Below, one piece after another: positions 54,819-63,319 of a stretch of 64,000 nucleotides of DNA (position 1 is the stretch's first letter; each line of letters opens with the position of its first letter). Source of the stretch: Massilia sp. Root418 (GTDB taxonomy: Bacteria; Pseudomonadota; Gammaproteobacteria; Burkholderiales; Burkholderiaceae_D); NCBI RefSeq assembly GCF_001425265.1, contig NZ_LMEC01000001.1:888036-952035 (forward strand), in the 5' to 3' direction. A program made the position numbers and the translations under genes. The notes beneath the pieces are model-generated. The model saw nothing but the letters and a program-made list of their open reading frames with translations, was not told the DNA's origin and made no database searches.

Positions 54819-56381
54819 ATGACTTTCGCATCCCTAGGCCTCATCGATCCCCTGCTGCGCATGCTCGACACGGTAGGCTACACCACGCCCACCCCGGTCC
54901 AGAAGCAAGCCATCCCCGCCGTGCTGGCGGGCCGCGACCTGATGGCCGCCGCGCAGACCGGCACCGGCAAAACCGGCGGCTTCGCCATTCCGCTGCTGCA
55001 GCGCCTGATGGAGGGCGAACGCGCCGAACCGAACCAGGTGCGCTGCCTGGTGCTGGTGCCCACGCGCGAGCTGGCCGAGCAGGTGTACGAAAGCTTCCGC
55101 AGCTACGGCCGCAATGTGCCGATGCGCTGCCACGTGGCCTACGGCGGCGTGCCGATCGAACCGCAGATCGCCAAACTGAACAAGGGCCTGGACGTGATGG
55201 TGGCCACCCCCGGCCGCCTGCTGGACCTGTACCGCCAGGGCGCGGTGCAGTTCGAGCAGCTGGAGTCGGTGGTGCTGGACGAGGCGGACCGCATGCTGGA
55301 CCTGGGCTTCGCGGCGGACCTGGAAGCCATCCTGCTCGCGCTGCCCGACGAGCACCAGACGCTGATGTTCTCGGCCACCTACTCCGACGACGTGCGCAGC
55401 CTGGCGGAGATCCTGCTGAACGATCCGGTATCGATCTCCGTGAGCCCGCGCAACGCCGCCGCCAAATCGGTCAAGCAGTGGATCGTCACCACCGACAAGG
55501 CGCACAAGCCGGAGCTGTTCCTGCACCTGCTGAAGAAGCAGCGCTGGGGCCAGGTGCTGGTGTTCGTCAAGACGCGCAAGGGCGTGGACGCGCTGGTGAA
55601 GACGCTGGCCGGGCATGGCGTCAGCACGGACTCCATCCACGGCGACAAGCCGCAGCCGGCCCGCCTGCGCGCGCTGGCGCGCTTCAAGGCCAGCGAAGTC
55701 CAGGTGCTGGTGGCCACCGACGTGGCCGCGCGCGGCCTGGACATCGAAGCGCTGCCGCTGGTGGTGAATTTCGACCTGCCCACCGTGGCGGAGGACTATG
55801 TGCACCGCATCGGCCGCACCGGCCGCGCGGGCGCCGAGGGCGTGGCGATCTCGCTGGTGTGCGCCGATGAGGTGGACCTGCTGTCGGCCATCGAGAAGCT
55901 CACCAGGCAGGTGCTGCGCCGCGAGGAAGAACCCGGCTTCGAGGCCGACCACCGCGTGCCGGAAACCGGCACGCCGAAACCGCCCGCCAAGGAAGCGGCC
56001 GGCGGCAAGAAGAAGCGTCCGTTCACCGGCCCGCCGGGCGGCAAGGCGGCGCAGGGACCGAAAATGACACAGGCGGCGCCGTCAGGCGGCAAGCCGCACG
56101 GCGCGGGCGGCGCGGCGGGTGCTACGCGCAGCGGCCCCGCCGGCAAAGCCGGCAAAGGCGGTGCGCCGGCAGCCAAAGTGCCGGCGCCCGGCAGCCGCGG
56201 CAGCAACGCCGCCGCCCTGCGCGCCATGGCCGAAGCGGCCGGCGGCCGCAGTGCAGGCCAGGGCCAGGGCAAAGTCATCGTGGCTGGCGGACGCGGCGCC
56301 AAATCGGCTGCCCGCGCAGAAGGCCGCGCGCAGGCCATTGCGCCGAGCCGCAAGACCGGCCGTGGCAGCGTCAAACGCTAA
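54819..56381 (+). CDS. rhlE: DEAD-box RNA helicase (RhlE-type)
   Basis: 520 aa. Helicase core (about 1-370) with Q-motif, AQTGTGKT (45-52), [42 protein letters not shown] and [10 protein letters not shown]. The C-terminal 150 residues are a low-complexity Gly/Ala/Lys/Arg tail that probably binds RNA. RhlE-type helicases act in ribosome assembly and RNA turnover. I chose the ATG at 54819 ([13 protein letters not shown]); the frame upstream is the aldolase gene in another frame. Confidence 0.93.
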   Translation: MTFASLGLIDPLLRMLDTVGYTTPTPVQKQAIPAVLAGRDLMAAAQTGTGKTGGFAIPLLQRLMEGERAEPNQVRCLVLVPTRELAEQVYESFRSYGRNVPMRCHVAYGGVPIEPQIAKLNKGLDVMVATPGRLLDLYRQGAVQFEQLESVVLDEADRMLDLGFAADLEAILLALPDEHQTLMFSATYSDDVRSLAEILLNDPVSISVSPRNAAAKSVKQWIVTTDKAHKPELFLHLLKKQRWGQVLVFVKTRKGVDALVKTLAGHGVSTDSIHGDKPQPARLRALARFKASEVQVLVATDVAARGLDIEALPLVVNFDLPTVAEDYVHRIGRTGRAGAEGVAISLVCADEVDLLSAIEKLTRQVLRREEEPGFEADHRVPETGTPKPPAKEAAGGKKKRPFTGPPGGKAAQGPKMTQAAPSGGKPHGAGGAAGATRSGPAGKAGKGGAPAAKVPAPGSRGSNAAALRAMAEAAGGRSAGQGQGKVIVAGGRGAKSAARAEGRAQAIAPSRKTGRGSVKR

Positions 56382-56434
56382 GCCGCCTTTGCTACAATGC
56401 AGCGCCCCGAAGAACACGCACCGTTGGAGAACTT

Positions 56435-57409
56435 ATGCAGCAATACCTTGATCTGATCCGAACCGTCCTCGAAACCGGCAGCTGGCAGGACAACCGCACC
56501 GGCATCCGCACGCTCAGCGTGCCGGGCGCCATGATGCGCTTCGACCTGCTCAAGGACGGTTTCCCGGCGGTGACGACCAAGAAGCTCGCATTCAAATCCG
56601 TGGTGGGCGAACTGTGCGCCTTCCTGCGCGCCTCGCGCAGCGCCGCCGACTTCCGCGCCCTGGGCTGCAAGGTGTGGGACCAGAACGCCAACGAAAACCA
56701 GCAATGGCTGGACAACCCCTACCGCACCGGCACCGACGACCTGGGCCCCGTGTACGGCGTGCAGTGGCGCGAATGGCCCGGCTACAAGCTGCTGGACGCC
56801 GCCGCCGCCGCGCAGATCGCCGACGCGGAAAAGAACGGCTACCGCCAGGTGGCGCCGCTGGAAGAAGGCGGCGTGCAGAAGGTGCTGATGTACAAAGCCA
56901 TCGACCAGCTGCGCGAATGCCTGGACACCATCGTCAACAATCCCGGCAGCCGCCGCATCCTGTTCCACGGCTGGAACCCGTCCGTGCTGGACCAGGTGGC
57001 GCTGCCCGCCTGCCACCTGCTCTACCAGTTCATCCCGAACGCCACGACCAGGGAAATTTCGCTGTGCCTCTACGTGCGCAGCAATGATATCGGCCTGGGC
57101 ACGCCCTTCAACCTGGCCGAAGGCGCCGCCCTGCTGGCACTGGTGGGCCGCCTCACCGGCTACACGCCGCGCTGGTTCACCTACTTCATCGGCGACGCCC
57201 ACATCTATGAAAACCACATGGACATGGTGCAGGAACAGCTCAAGCGCGAGCCCTTCCCCGCGCCCAAGCTGGTGATCTCGGACCGCGTGCCGGACTACGC
57301 CCGCACCGGCAAGTACGAGCCGGAGTGGCTGGAGAAGATTGAACCGTCCGACTTTGCGCTGGAAGGCTACCAGCACCACGCCCCGCTGACCGCGCCCATG
57401 GCGGTGTAA
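56435..57409 (+). CDS. thyA: Thymidylate synthase
   Basis: Methylates dUMP to dTMP using methylene-tetrahydrofolate. 324 aa, about 60 longer than E. coli ThyA owing to an insertion in the small domain (around residues 85-150), as seen in several other bacteria. Catalytic Cys193 lies in [10 protein letters not shown]; the substrate-binding [13 protein letters not shown] block and C-terminal MAV are present. GGAG precedes the ATG. It is convergent with a porin-like gene with only two bases between the stop codons. Confidence 0.96.
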   Translation: MQQYLDLIRTVLETGSWQDNRTGIRTLSVPGAMMRFDLLKDGFPAVTTKKLAFKSVVGELCAFLRASRSAADFRALGCKVWDQNANENQQWLDNPYRTGTDDLGPVYGVQWREWPGYKLLDAAAAAQIADAEKNGYRQVAPLEEGGVQKVLMYKAIDQLRECLDTIVNNPGSRRILFHGWNPSVLDQVALPACHLLYQFIPNATTREISLCLYVRSNDIGLGTPFNLAEGAALLALVGRLTGYTPRWFTYFIGDAHIYENHMDMVQEQLKREPFPAPKLVISDRVPDYARTGKYEPEWLEKIEPSDFALEGYQHHAPLTAPMAV

Positions 57410-57411
57410 GC

Positions 57412-58155
57412 TCAGAAAGGCCGCGTGGCGCTCAGTATCAGGCTGCCGCGCGAACTGGACGCCGCGCCGTACCAGGCGGCATAGCCGTTGCGCTGGTTTT
57501 GCGTCGCTGCCCAGGCCACCTGCCAGCGCCATCCCGCCCACGCCGTGCCCAGCCCCACGCGCCCGTCCAGGGTGCGGCGCCGGGTGTACGGTCCCACGTC
57601 CGACAGGTAGCCCAGGTAGCCGGCGTGCAGATAGAGGCTGACGTCGCCCCCCAGCGGATAGCTGCCGTTGACTTCAAAATAGGCGCTGCGCGCGTTCATG
57701 CCCAGATAGCCGGGCGAATAGGACAACCGCGCATTGACGCTGTCCGCCGCCAGGCTGGCATACACTTCACTGTAATTCAGGTTTGCCCCCGGCGAGTAGC
57801 CGTAGCGCGACACGCCCGCGTCCAGCGTGAGTCCGGACGGCAGGCGCTGCGCGTGGCCGGCGTAGACGATGTACTGCCCGCCGCTGCGCGCATCGCCCTG
57901 CAGCTTGAAACGCGATGCAAAACCGCCCACGTACCAGCCGCCGGCGCCGTCATAGTTCAGGTTGAGCTGCGGCGCCGGGCCGCCGTCGCTCAGGCTGACG
58001 CCCCGGTACACATGGTCGGACACCAGCGCCGCGCTGCCGCTCAGCTGTGCATGCGCGGCGGGTGCCTGCCAGCAGCACAGCAGCAGGACCGCCCACGCTT
58101 TACGCAACGGCGCCTCCCCCAGGCCAGTTCGGGCCGGGCCGGCGGTTTTCAGCAT
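57412..58155 (-). CDS. TorF-family putative outer-membrane porin
   Basis: 247 aa. A long basic N-region precedes a signal peptide (KAWAVLLLCCWQAPAAHA); the mature part opens with SGSAALVSDHVYRGVSLSDGGPAPQLNL, characteristic of the TorF/TIGR02001 porin-like family (quoted in part: SDHVYRGVSLSDGGPA). Alternating beta strands and a terminal Phe (ILSATRPF) fit an outer-membrane barrel. Possible starts further in (for example at MLK itself or a later GTG) cannot be separated by ribosome binding sites. Substrate unknown. Confidence 0.85.
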   Translation of the reverse strand: MLKTAGPARTGLGEAPLRKAWAVLLLCCWQAPAAHAQLSGSAALVSDHVYRGVSLSDGGPAPQLNLNYDGAGGWYVGGFASRFKLQGDARSGGQYIVYAGHAQRLPSGLTLDAGVSRYGYSPGANLNYSEVYASLAADSVNARLSYSPGYLGMNARSAYFEVNGSYPLGGDVSLYLHAGYLGYLSDVGPYTRRRTLDGRVGLGTAWAGWRWQVAWAATQNQRNGYAAWYGAASSSRGSLILSATRPF

Positions 58156-58475
58156 GATCGTGCGGCTGCATGAGTGTGTACGCTTTCCGGTGAAGTACGT
58201 TTAACAATTGCGCTTCATGCCATGATGCCAGAGATATAAGCCGCTGAACAGGATGCGGGGGCGCACCGGCGCGCGACCAAATCCGCAACAAAGACACACA
58301 AAGTCATCTATTGCTACACAAATCCCATCGCCTGCGCTATCCTCGAATCTCACCAATTGTAACGAACTGCAACAATCATTTCCTTCAGGCCACGCCCTCG
58401 CCTGGACATGCCGCACCCCGCGCCATCTAGAGCGCCGTACGCCGCATCGTGTGTATTTCCATACTGGAGGCAATC
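58156..58475. other. 320-nt gap between porin and chemoreceptor genes
   Basis: No gene. The AT-richer part (about 58280-58380) holds ATTGT, 11 bp, ACAAT (58356-58376), an inverted repeat that could be a regulator site. I found no clear flagellar-type (sigma28) promoter. GGAGG at 58465 is the chemoreceptor ribosome binding site. Confidence 0.5.
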
Positions 58476-60101
58476 ATGAAACTGAGTAACCTGAGCATCG
58501 GCAAGCGGCTGGCGGCCGGCTTTGCCGTGGTACTGGCGCTGCTGGCGGGCGTGGCCCTGGCCGGTATCAGCGGCATGAACAGCGCCGGCAATGCGCTGCA
58601 CCACATCGTCGACGTCAACCTTGAAAAGATACTCCTGCTGGAGGAAATGTCGCAGTCCACCCACGTGGTCGCGCGTGTCATCCGTACCGTCGCCCTGCAA
58701 TCGGACGAGGCGTCCGCGCACGCCGAATCGCAAAAGATCACCGACGCCAAGGCGCGCTACGACAAGGCATACGCCACCCTGGACCAGATGCCGCTGGACC
58801 AGACCGGCCGCACGCTGATGGCGGAAATCAAGGCCGGCCACGACGCCGCCCTGCCCACCTACGACCAGTTCCTCAAATTGAGCAAGACCGACCGCGACGC
58901 CGCCGTCACCTACCTGCTGCGCCAGGCGGGGCCTGCAACCAGCGCCTGGCAAGAGGCGATCCAGAAATATGTGGAGGTCCAGCTGGCCAAGAGCCGCCAG
59001 GACGAGCAATCGGCCGACGCCAGCAACAGCCGCGCGATGGCGCTGATGCTGGGCGCGGCCGGGCTGGCCCTGCTGCTGGGCGGCCTGACGGCGTGGGCAG
59101 TGGGCCGCTCGATCACGCGTCCCATCAACCAGGCGGTGCAGATTGCGCAGACCGTGGCCTCGGGCGACCTGGGCAGCGTGATCGACGCCAGCAGCACCGA
59201 CGAAACCGGCCAGCTGCTGCTGGCCCTCAAGGACATGAACGGCAACCTGGCCGGCATTGTCGACCAGGTGCGCGGCGGCGCGGATGCCATCGCCACCGCC
59301 TCGCGCGAAATCGCCAACGGCAACGCGGACCTCTCCAGCCGCACCGAGCAGCAAGCCGGAGCGCTGGAAGAAACCGCCTCGTCGATGGAGGAATTGACCT
59401 GCATCGTCAAACAGAACGCCGACAACGCGCGGCGCGGCAACCAGCTGGCGGCGTCGGCGTCGGCCGTGGCGGCCGAGGGCGGCGAGGCCGTTGCCCAGGT
59501 GGTGCTGACCATGGACGCGATCAACGCCTCCTCGCGGCAGATCGCCGACATCATCGGCGTCATCGACGGCATCGCTTTCCAGACCAATATCCTGGCGCTG
59601 AACGCCGCCGTGGAAGCGGCGCGGGCCGGCGAGCAGGGGCGCGGCTTCGCGGTCGTGGCCGGCGAAGTGCGCAATCTGGCGCACCGCTCGGCCGCAGCCG
59701 CCAAGGAAATCAAGACCCTGATCGGCAACTCGGTGCAGCAGGTCGAACAGGGCGTGCAACTGGTGGGCAAGGCCGGCGCCACCATGGAATCGGTGGTCCA
59801 GGGCATCGGCAGCGTGGCCGGGGTGATGGCCGACATCGCCAGCAGCAGCCAGGAACAGAGCACAGGCCTGGACCAGATCAACCAGGCCATCTGCCAGCTG
59901 GATGAAGTCACCCAGCGCAATGCGGCCCTGGTGGAAGAAGCGGCTGCGGCGGCGGTTTCGCTGCAGGAGCAGGCCGCGTGCCTGACGCAAGTGGTGGCAG
60001 CCTTCAGCACCGGCACCGCCGCACCGTCGTCGCAAGCGGCTCCGCAGCGTGCCGCCGGTCCCGTGCTGCGCCTGGTGCCGGGCGGCCGTATGGCCGCATG
60101 A
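58476..60101 (+). CDS. Methyl-accepting chemotaxis protein
   Basis: 541 aa. First transmembrane helix at about 10-30, a four-helix-bundle periplasmic domain (about 35-185), second helix near 190-210, HAMP domain ([20 protein letters not shown]) and the cytoplasmic signalling hairpin with [19 protein letters not shown]. Methylation helices flank it ([20 protein letters not shown]). No C-terminal CheR-docking pentapeptide is seen. The ATG at 58476 has GGAGG before it. The ligand is unknown and no che gene is nearby. Confidence 0.94.
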   Translation: MKLSNLSIGKRLAAGFAVVLALLAGVALAGISGMNSAGNALHHIVDVNLEKILLLEEMSQSTHVVARVIRTVALQSDEASAHAESQKITDAKARYDKAYATLDQMPLDQTGRTLMAEIKAGHDAALPTYDQFLKLSKTDRDAAVTYLLRQAGPATSAWQEAIQKYVEVQLAKSRQDEQSADASNSRAMALMLGAAGLALLLGGLTAWAVGRSITRPINQAVQIAQTVASGDLGSVIDASSTDETGQLLLALKDMNGNLAGIVDQVRGGADAIATASREIANGNADLSSRTEQQAGALEETASSMEELTCIVKQNADNARRGNQLAASASAVAAEGGEAVAQVVLTMDAINASSRQIADIIGVIDGIAFQTNILALNAAVEAARAGEQGRGFAVVAGEVRNLAHRSAAAAKEIKTLIGNSVQQVEQGVQLVGKAGATMESVVQGIGSVAGVMADIASSSQEQSTGLDQINQAICQLDEVTQRNAALVEEAAAAAVSLQEQAACLTQVVAAFSTGTAAPSSQAAPQRAAGPVLRLVPGGRMAA

Positions 60102-60118
60102 GCGCCGCAGTCCGCCGC

Positions 60119-61450
60119 TTACGGTGAGCGGACGTCCTTCAACTGGGCGGTGCTGCCGCACAAGCAGCTGCATTTCCCGGTGACGATCGCCACTGTGGCG
60201 CACAGGTCGATGCCGGCGGGCTGAGAGACGATGCTGGCGCGCAGCTTCGGCAGCGCCATGGCGGGCCGCAGCTCGCTCAGCAAAGCCATCATGCCGGAAA
60301 TGTGCGCCGCGGAGAACGACGAGCCGGACACCATGCCCCAGCGGGCGCCCGGCGCGGACGTGGGGATATCGCGCCCCGGCGCCAGCAGCACGCGCCCTGC
60401 CACCATCTGCGCCACCAGGGCGGTGGCGGCAAATACGCCGGGATGCGAAGCCGGGAAGCCGCCGCCGGCGCTGGCCGGATCGACCGCGCTCACCACGCGC
60501 ACGCCGCGCGCGCAGGCCACGTCGATCAGTTCCCGCAGCAGCCGGTCCGGCGGGCCTGAGAGGCTGAGGTTGATCACCTGGGCCCCGTGCATCAGTGCGA
60601 AATTCAACGCCTTGCCCAGCGTGAAGCTGTTGCAGCGCGTGGCGCCGTCGGCCTGCTCCCAGCAAGCGCGCAGCGCCATCAGGCGCGCTTCCGGCGCCAC
60701 GCCCTCGATGCCCACCCCGTTGCCGGCCCGCGCCGCGATCACGCCGGCCACGCCGGTCCCATGGCTCTCGGCGACGTAGGGCTGGCCCTCCACGAAGTTC
60801 TCCTGGAATGCCAGTTGCCCGGCCAGGTCCGGGTGCGCTGCCTCCACCCCGCTGTCGATCACCGCCACCGTCACGTTGCGGCCGGTGGCGGCCTTGCGCA
60901 TGTCGGCCAGCTGCCACTGCTGCGCCGCCGGCTGCACCGGGAACAAGGGGTCGCTGCCGCCCTGCGCGGTAAAGGTCTCGATTGCCTGCGCCCACTTCAC
61001 GCGCGGGTCGCGCGAGAGCGCCTCGACGATCTTGCCAGGTTCTGCGCCCTCCGGCTCGGCCATGCGGTAGCAGTCCACGTTCAGTATCGGCATGGCCCAG
61101 TCTTCCAGCAGGCGCAGGCCGTATTCGCGCGCCAGCGCCTCGGCGGTGCGGCGGCGCGCGGCGGCGCCGGCGTCGTCGCGGTAGTTGGGCGGATAGTAGG
61201 CGTCCGGCCGGTAGTGCGGCGCGGGCAGGCGAAGCATGACCAGGATCTCGCGCGCAGGCTGCGCAGCGGGAGACTGCACGGCCGGGCGTTCGGGCTGGGC
61301 GGCACCGGCTTGCTGCGGCTGCGCTGCGCCCGCTGCAGGTGCAGGTCCTGCGGCTGCGGATGCTGCGGCCGGGACGGCGGCCATGGCGCCAGCAGCAGCG
61401 GTGGCGGCCAGCAGCGCGCGGCACAGCAGCCGCGTCAACGCGCGCTTCAT
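60119..61450 (-). CDS. S8 family serine peptidase (subtilase)
   Basis: 443 aa from the ATG at 61450. Ala/Pro-rich secretory N-terminus, a pro-region (about 70-180), then the catalytic domain: Asp199 (VAVIDSGVEAAHPDL), His230 (ESHGTGVAGVI) and Ser378 (SGSSFSAAHISG). Where most subtilases have an oxyanion-hole Asn (AAGN), this reads VVSAVDPASAGG, giving Asp324. The C-terminus has four Cys in a short stretch (Cys417, 427, 429, 431). Its ATG overlaps the anti-sigma stop codon. Periplasmic or secreted; possibly acts with or on the anti-sigma factor (inference). Confidence 0.9.
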   Translation of the reverse strand: MKRALTRLLCRALLAATAAAGAMAAVPAAASAAAGPAPAAGAAQPQQAGAAQPERPAVQSPAAQPAREILVMLRLPAPHYRPDAYYPPNYRDDAGAAARRRTAEALAREYGLRLLEDWAMPILNVDCYRMAEPEGAEPGKIVEALSRDPRVKWAQAIETFTAQGGSDPLFPVQPAAQQWQLADMRKAATGRNVTVAVIDSGVEAAHPDLAGQLAFQENFVEGQPYVAESHGTGVAGVIAARAGNGVGIEGVAPEARLMALRACWEQADGATRCNSFTLGKALNFALMHGAQVINLSLSGPPDRLLRELIDVACARGVRVVSAVDPASAGGGFPASHPGVFAATALVAQMVAGRVLLAPGRDIPTSAPGARWGMVSGSSFSAAHISGMMALLSELRPAMALPKLRASIVSQPAGIDLCATVAIVTGKCSCLCGSTAQLKDVRSP

Positions 61451-62160
61451 GGCGCGCGCCGTGCGTTGAGCGGCTCCGCCAATTGCACCAGGGGATAGGC
61501 CTTCAGTGCAGCCAGCACCTGCGCCTCGGCGGCGTCCGGCACGTCCAGCACATAGGCGCCAGTCACGGTCGGGCCGTCGACCACGCGGGCACCCTGCGCT
61601 TGCAGCATCTGCTGCACCTGGCCGAGCTGCGCGTCGGGCCGGAACACCACCACCACATTGCCGGCTGGCGGCGGCGGCGCCTTGCCTCCATTGCTCAGCG
61701 CCCGGTAGTCTTGCGTCCCGCCGGGCAGCAGCTGGAACAGCAGCCCCGCGATCAGCACACCCTGCCCCGCCAGCGCCCACGGCATCCAGCCGCCGCCGGA
61801 CCAGAGCGCACGCCAGCGCTCCGCCAGCGACGGAGCCCGCAGCACGGGCCGGGCTGCCGGCTGCGGGGCCGTCTGCAGCGCAGGCTGCGTATCCGCCTGT
61901 GCATCCGCCTGCGCATCCGCCTGCGGCCCAAGCTGCGGCATCAGCCGCGCCAGTGCACGCTCGGGATCCAGCCCGGCCGGCATGGCCGGTCCGGCCGCAC
62001 GCAGGCGCTCTTGCCAGGCCGCGTCCTCGCGGCATTGCGGGCACTCGCGCAGGTGGCCGCGCACCAGCGCCATCTCGTCGGCCGGCAGGGTTTCGTTGGC
62101 GAACCACGGCAGCAAAGCCTGCACCGCGCCATGCGTGTCCGCTTGTTGATTGGTACTCAT
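61447..62160 (-). CDS. Transmembrane anti-sigma factor with propeptide-like outer domain
   Basis: 237 aa from the ATG at 62160. Cytoplasmic zinc-finger-type anti-sigma domain with HxxxCxxC (His36, Cys40, Cys43 in GHLRECPQC). A linker of ADAQ repeats (about 81-90) is followed by one transmembrane helix (about 128-146). The outer domain (about 167-232) reads NVVVVFRPDAQLGQVQQML and later GPTVTGAYVLDVPDA, resembling subtilase propeptide (inhibitor I9 / fervidolysin-N) folds. Both ends overlap neighbours by 4 nt, forming a sigma, anti-sigma, subtilase operon. Confidence 0.86.
   Translation of the reverse strand: MSTNQQADTHGAVQALLPWFANETLPADEMALVRGHLRECPQCREDAAWQERLRAAGPAMPAGLDPERALARLMPQLGPQADAQADAQADTQPALQTAPQPAARPVLRAPSLAERWRALWSGGGWMPWALAGQGVLIAGLLFQLLPGGTQDYRALSNGGKAPPPPAGNVVVVFRPDAQLGQVQQMLQAQGARVVDGPTVTGAYVLDVPDAAEAQVLAALKAYPLVQLAEPLNARRAP
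61888..61924. repeat. 12-bp tandem repeat in the anti-sigma linker
   Basis: Three units of (G/A)CATCCGCCTGC type encode the ADAQ repeats between the zinc domain and the membrane helix; frame-preserving. Confidence 0.75.
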
Positions 62161-62741
62161 GAGATTTCTTCCATATGGGCGGACAGCATGCCGCGCAAGC
62201 GCTGGCGAGCGTGAAACATCCGCGTCTTCACCGTATTGACCGGGCAATTCATCGTCTGCGCGATCTCCTGGTAAGCCATGTCGTGATAATAAGCCAGGCT
62301 CACCACCACCCTTTGCTCCATGGGCAGCGCGTCGAGCGCGCGTCCCACATCCTGCTGCAACTGCTGCTGCAAGGCCGCCTGTTCCGGTTCCTGGCTGGCG
62401 CAGCCGGGCTGCAGCTCGAAGTCCGATTCCACCGGCTCGTCCAGCAGATTCACCGCCTTCAGCCCCTGGCGGTAGGCAATCGCGAAAATCCAGGTGGACA
62501 CCTTGCAGCTGTGATCATAGGTCTGCGCCTTCTGCCACACAACCAGCATGGTGTCGTTGATGATTTCCTCCAGCAGCGGCGCGTTGCGCACCATGCGGTC
62601 CAAAAACCTGGCCAGCCTGGGAAAGTACAGGCGATACAGGGCCTGGAACGCTGTCCGGTCCCCTGCCGCGATCTGCCGCACCAATAGCGGCTCGCCCCCT
62701 TCCGCCCTCGCCGAGTTCTCCATCTGCCGCATTTGCCCCAT
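62157..62741 (-). CDS. ECF-family RNA polymerase sigma factor
   Basis: 194 aa. Region 2 with YRLYFPRLARFLDRM and the NDTMLVVWQKA -10 recognition helix; region 4 with LPMEQRVVVSLAYYHDMAY, then EIAQTMNCPVNTVKTRMFHAR as the -35 recognition helix (quoted in part: MNCPVNTVKTRMFHAR). A short N-terminal extension precedes region 2. It is followed, with 4-nt overlaps, by its probable anti-sigma factor and a subtilase. The genes it switches on are not evident, but the divergent protease and cytochrome genes are the nearest. Confidence 0.92.
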   Translation of the reverse strand: MGQMRQMENSARAEGGEPLLVRQIAAGDRTAFQALYRLYFPRLARFLDRMVRNAPLLEEIINDTMLVVWQKAQTYDHSCKVSTWIFAIAYRQGLKAVNLLDEPVESDFELQPGCASQEPEQAALQQQLQQDVGRALDALPMEQRVVVSLAYYHDMAYQEIAQTMNCPVNTVKTRMFHARQRLRGMLSAHMEEIS

Positions 62742-62887
62742 CTGCCCGCTTCTACTGTTTGCGGTTTATACGCGCGCGCACAGAAAAGGTTCATTAAGTC
62801 CGCAATTTATTTTACACGGCGCCACGGCGAAAAATATTTCGCCCGCACTTGAACCTTTTTACCCGTTGCCAGTATTGACCGGGTGAC
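62742..62887. promoter_or_regulatory. Divergent promoter region of sigma operon and protease
   Basis: A 146-nt AT-rich gap between the divergent sigma-factor operon and the MrtJ-like protease gene. It must carry promoters for both; I could not assign boxes with confidence. An autoregulated ECF promoter would be expected here if the sigma factor controls its own operon. Confidence 0.35.
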
Positions 62888-63283
62888 ATGACCACTCTGC
62901 TACTGCTGCCCGCCCTGTGCGGTCCCTCGCTGCTGAAGTCCGACCCGGCCACGCTGCTGCGCCTGCTGGTGCTGGCGCCGCTGCTGGAGGAATGGATTGT
63001 GCGCGCCGGCCTGCAGGAATGGCTGATGCGCCGCTACTGCGCGGCACATGGCGCGGCGGCGCGGGTGCAGGCGCCGGCGGCTGCCGCGCTGGCCATCCTG
63101 GCACCGGCGGCTGTTTTCAGCCTGCTGCATATGGGTGCCGGCTGGTTCGCGGCAGCGGCCGTCTTCCCGCCGGGGCTGGCACTGAGCCTGCTGTACTGGC
63201 GCCGGCGGGACTGGCGGCTGTGCGCCGCAGCGCATGCCCTGTGCAACGGCTACGCCCTGGCTGTCTGCCATATGAATTTTTAA
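62888..63283 (+). CDS. MrtJ-like glutamic intramembrane protease (JDVT-CTERM system)
   Basis: 131 aa, small CPBP/ABI-family membrane protease. Catalytic motifs are intact: EEWIVRAG with Glu34/Glu35, the mid-chain His in FSLLHMG (His81) and HALCNGYA (His116, Asn120). The layout matches MrtJ, the protease linked to JDVT-CTERM surface proteins in this bacterial group. Two to three hydrophobic stretches separate the motifs. GTGACATG precedes the frame; no strong ribosome binding site. The gene 36 nt downstream is a probable substrate. Confidence 0.85.
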   Translation: MTTLLLLPALCGPSLLKSDPATLLRLLVLAPLLEEWIVRAGLQEWLMRRYCAAHGAAARVQAPAAAALAILAPAAVFSLLHMGAGWFAAAAVFPPGLALSLLYWRRRDWRLCAAAHALCNGYALAVCHMNF

Positions 63284-63319
63284 CGAAGCATTTTAATAAC
63301 GAACCGACCAGGAGCAACG

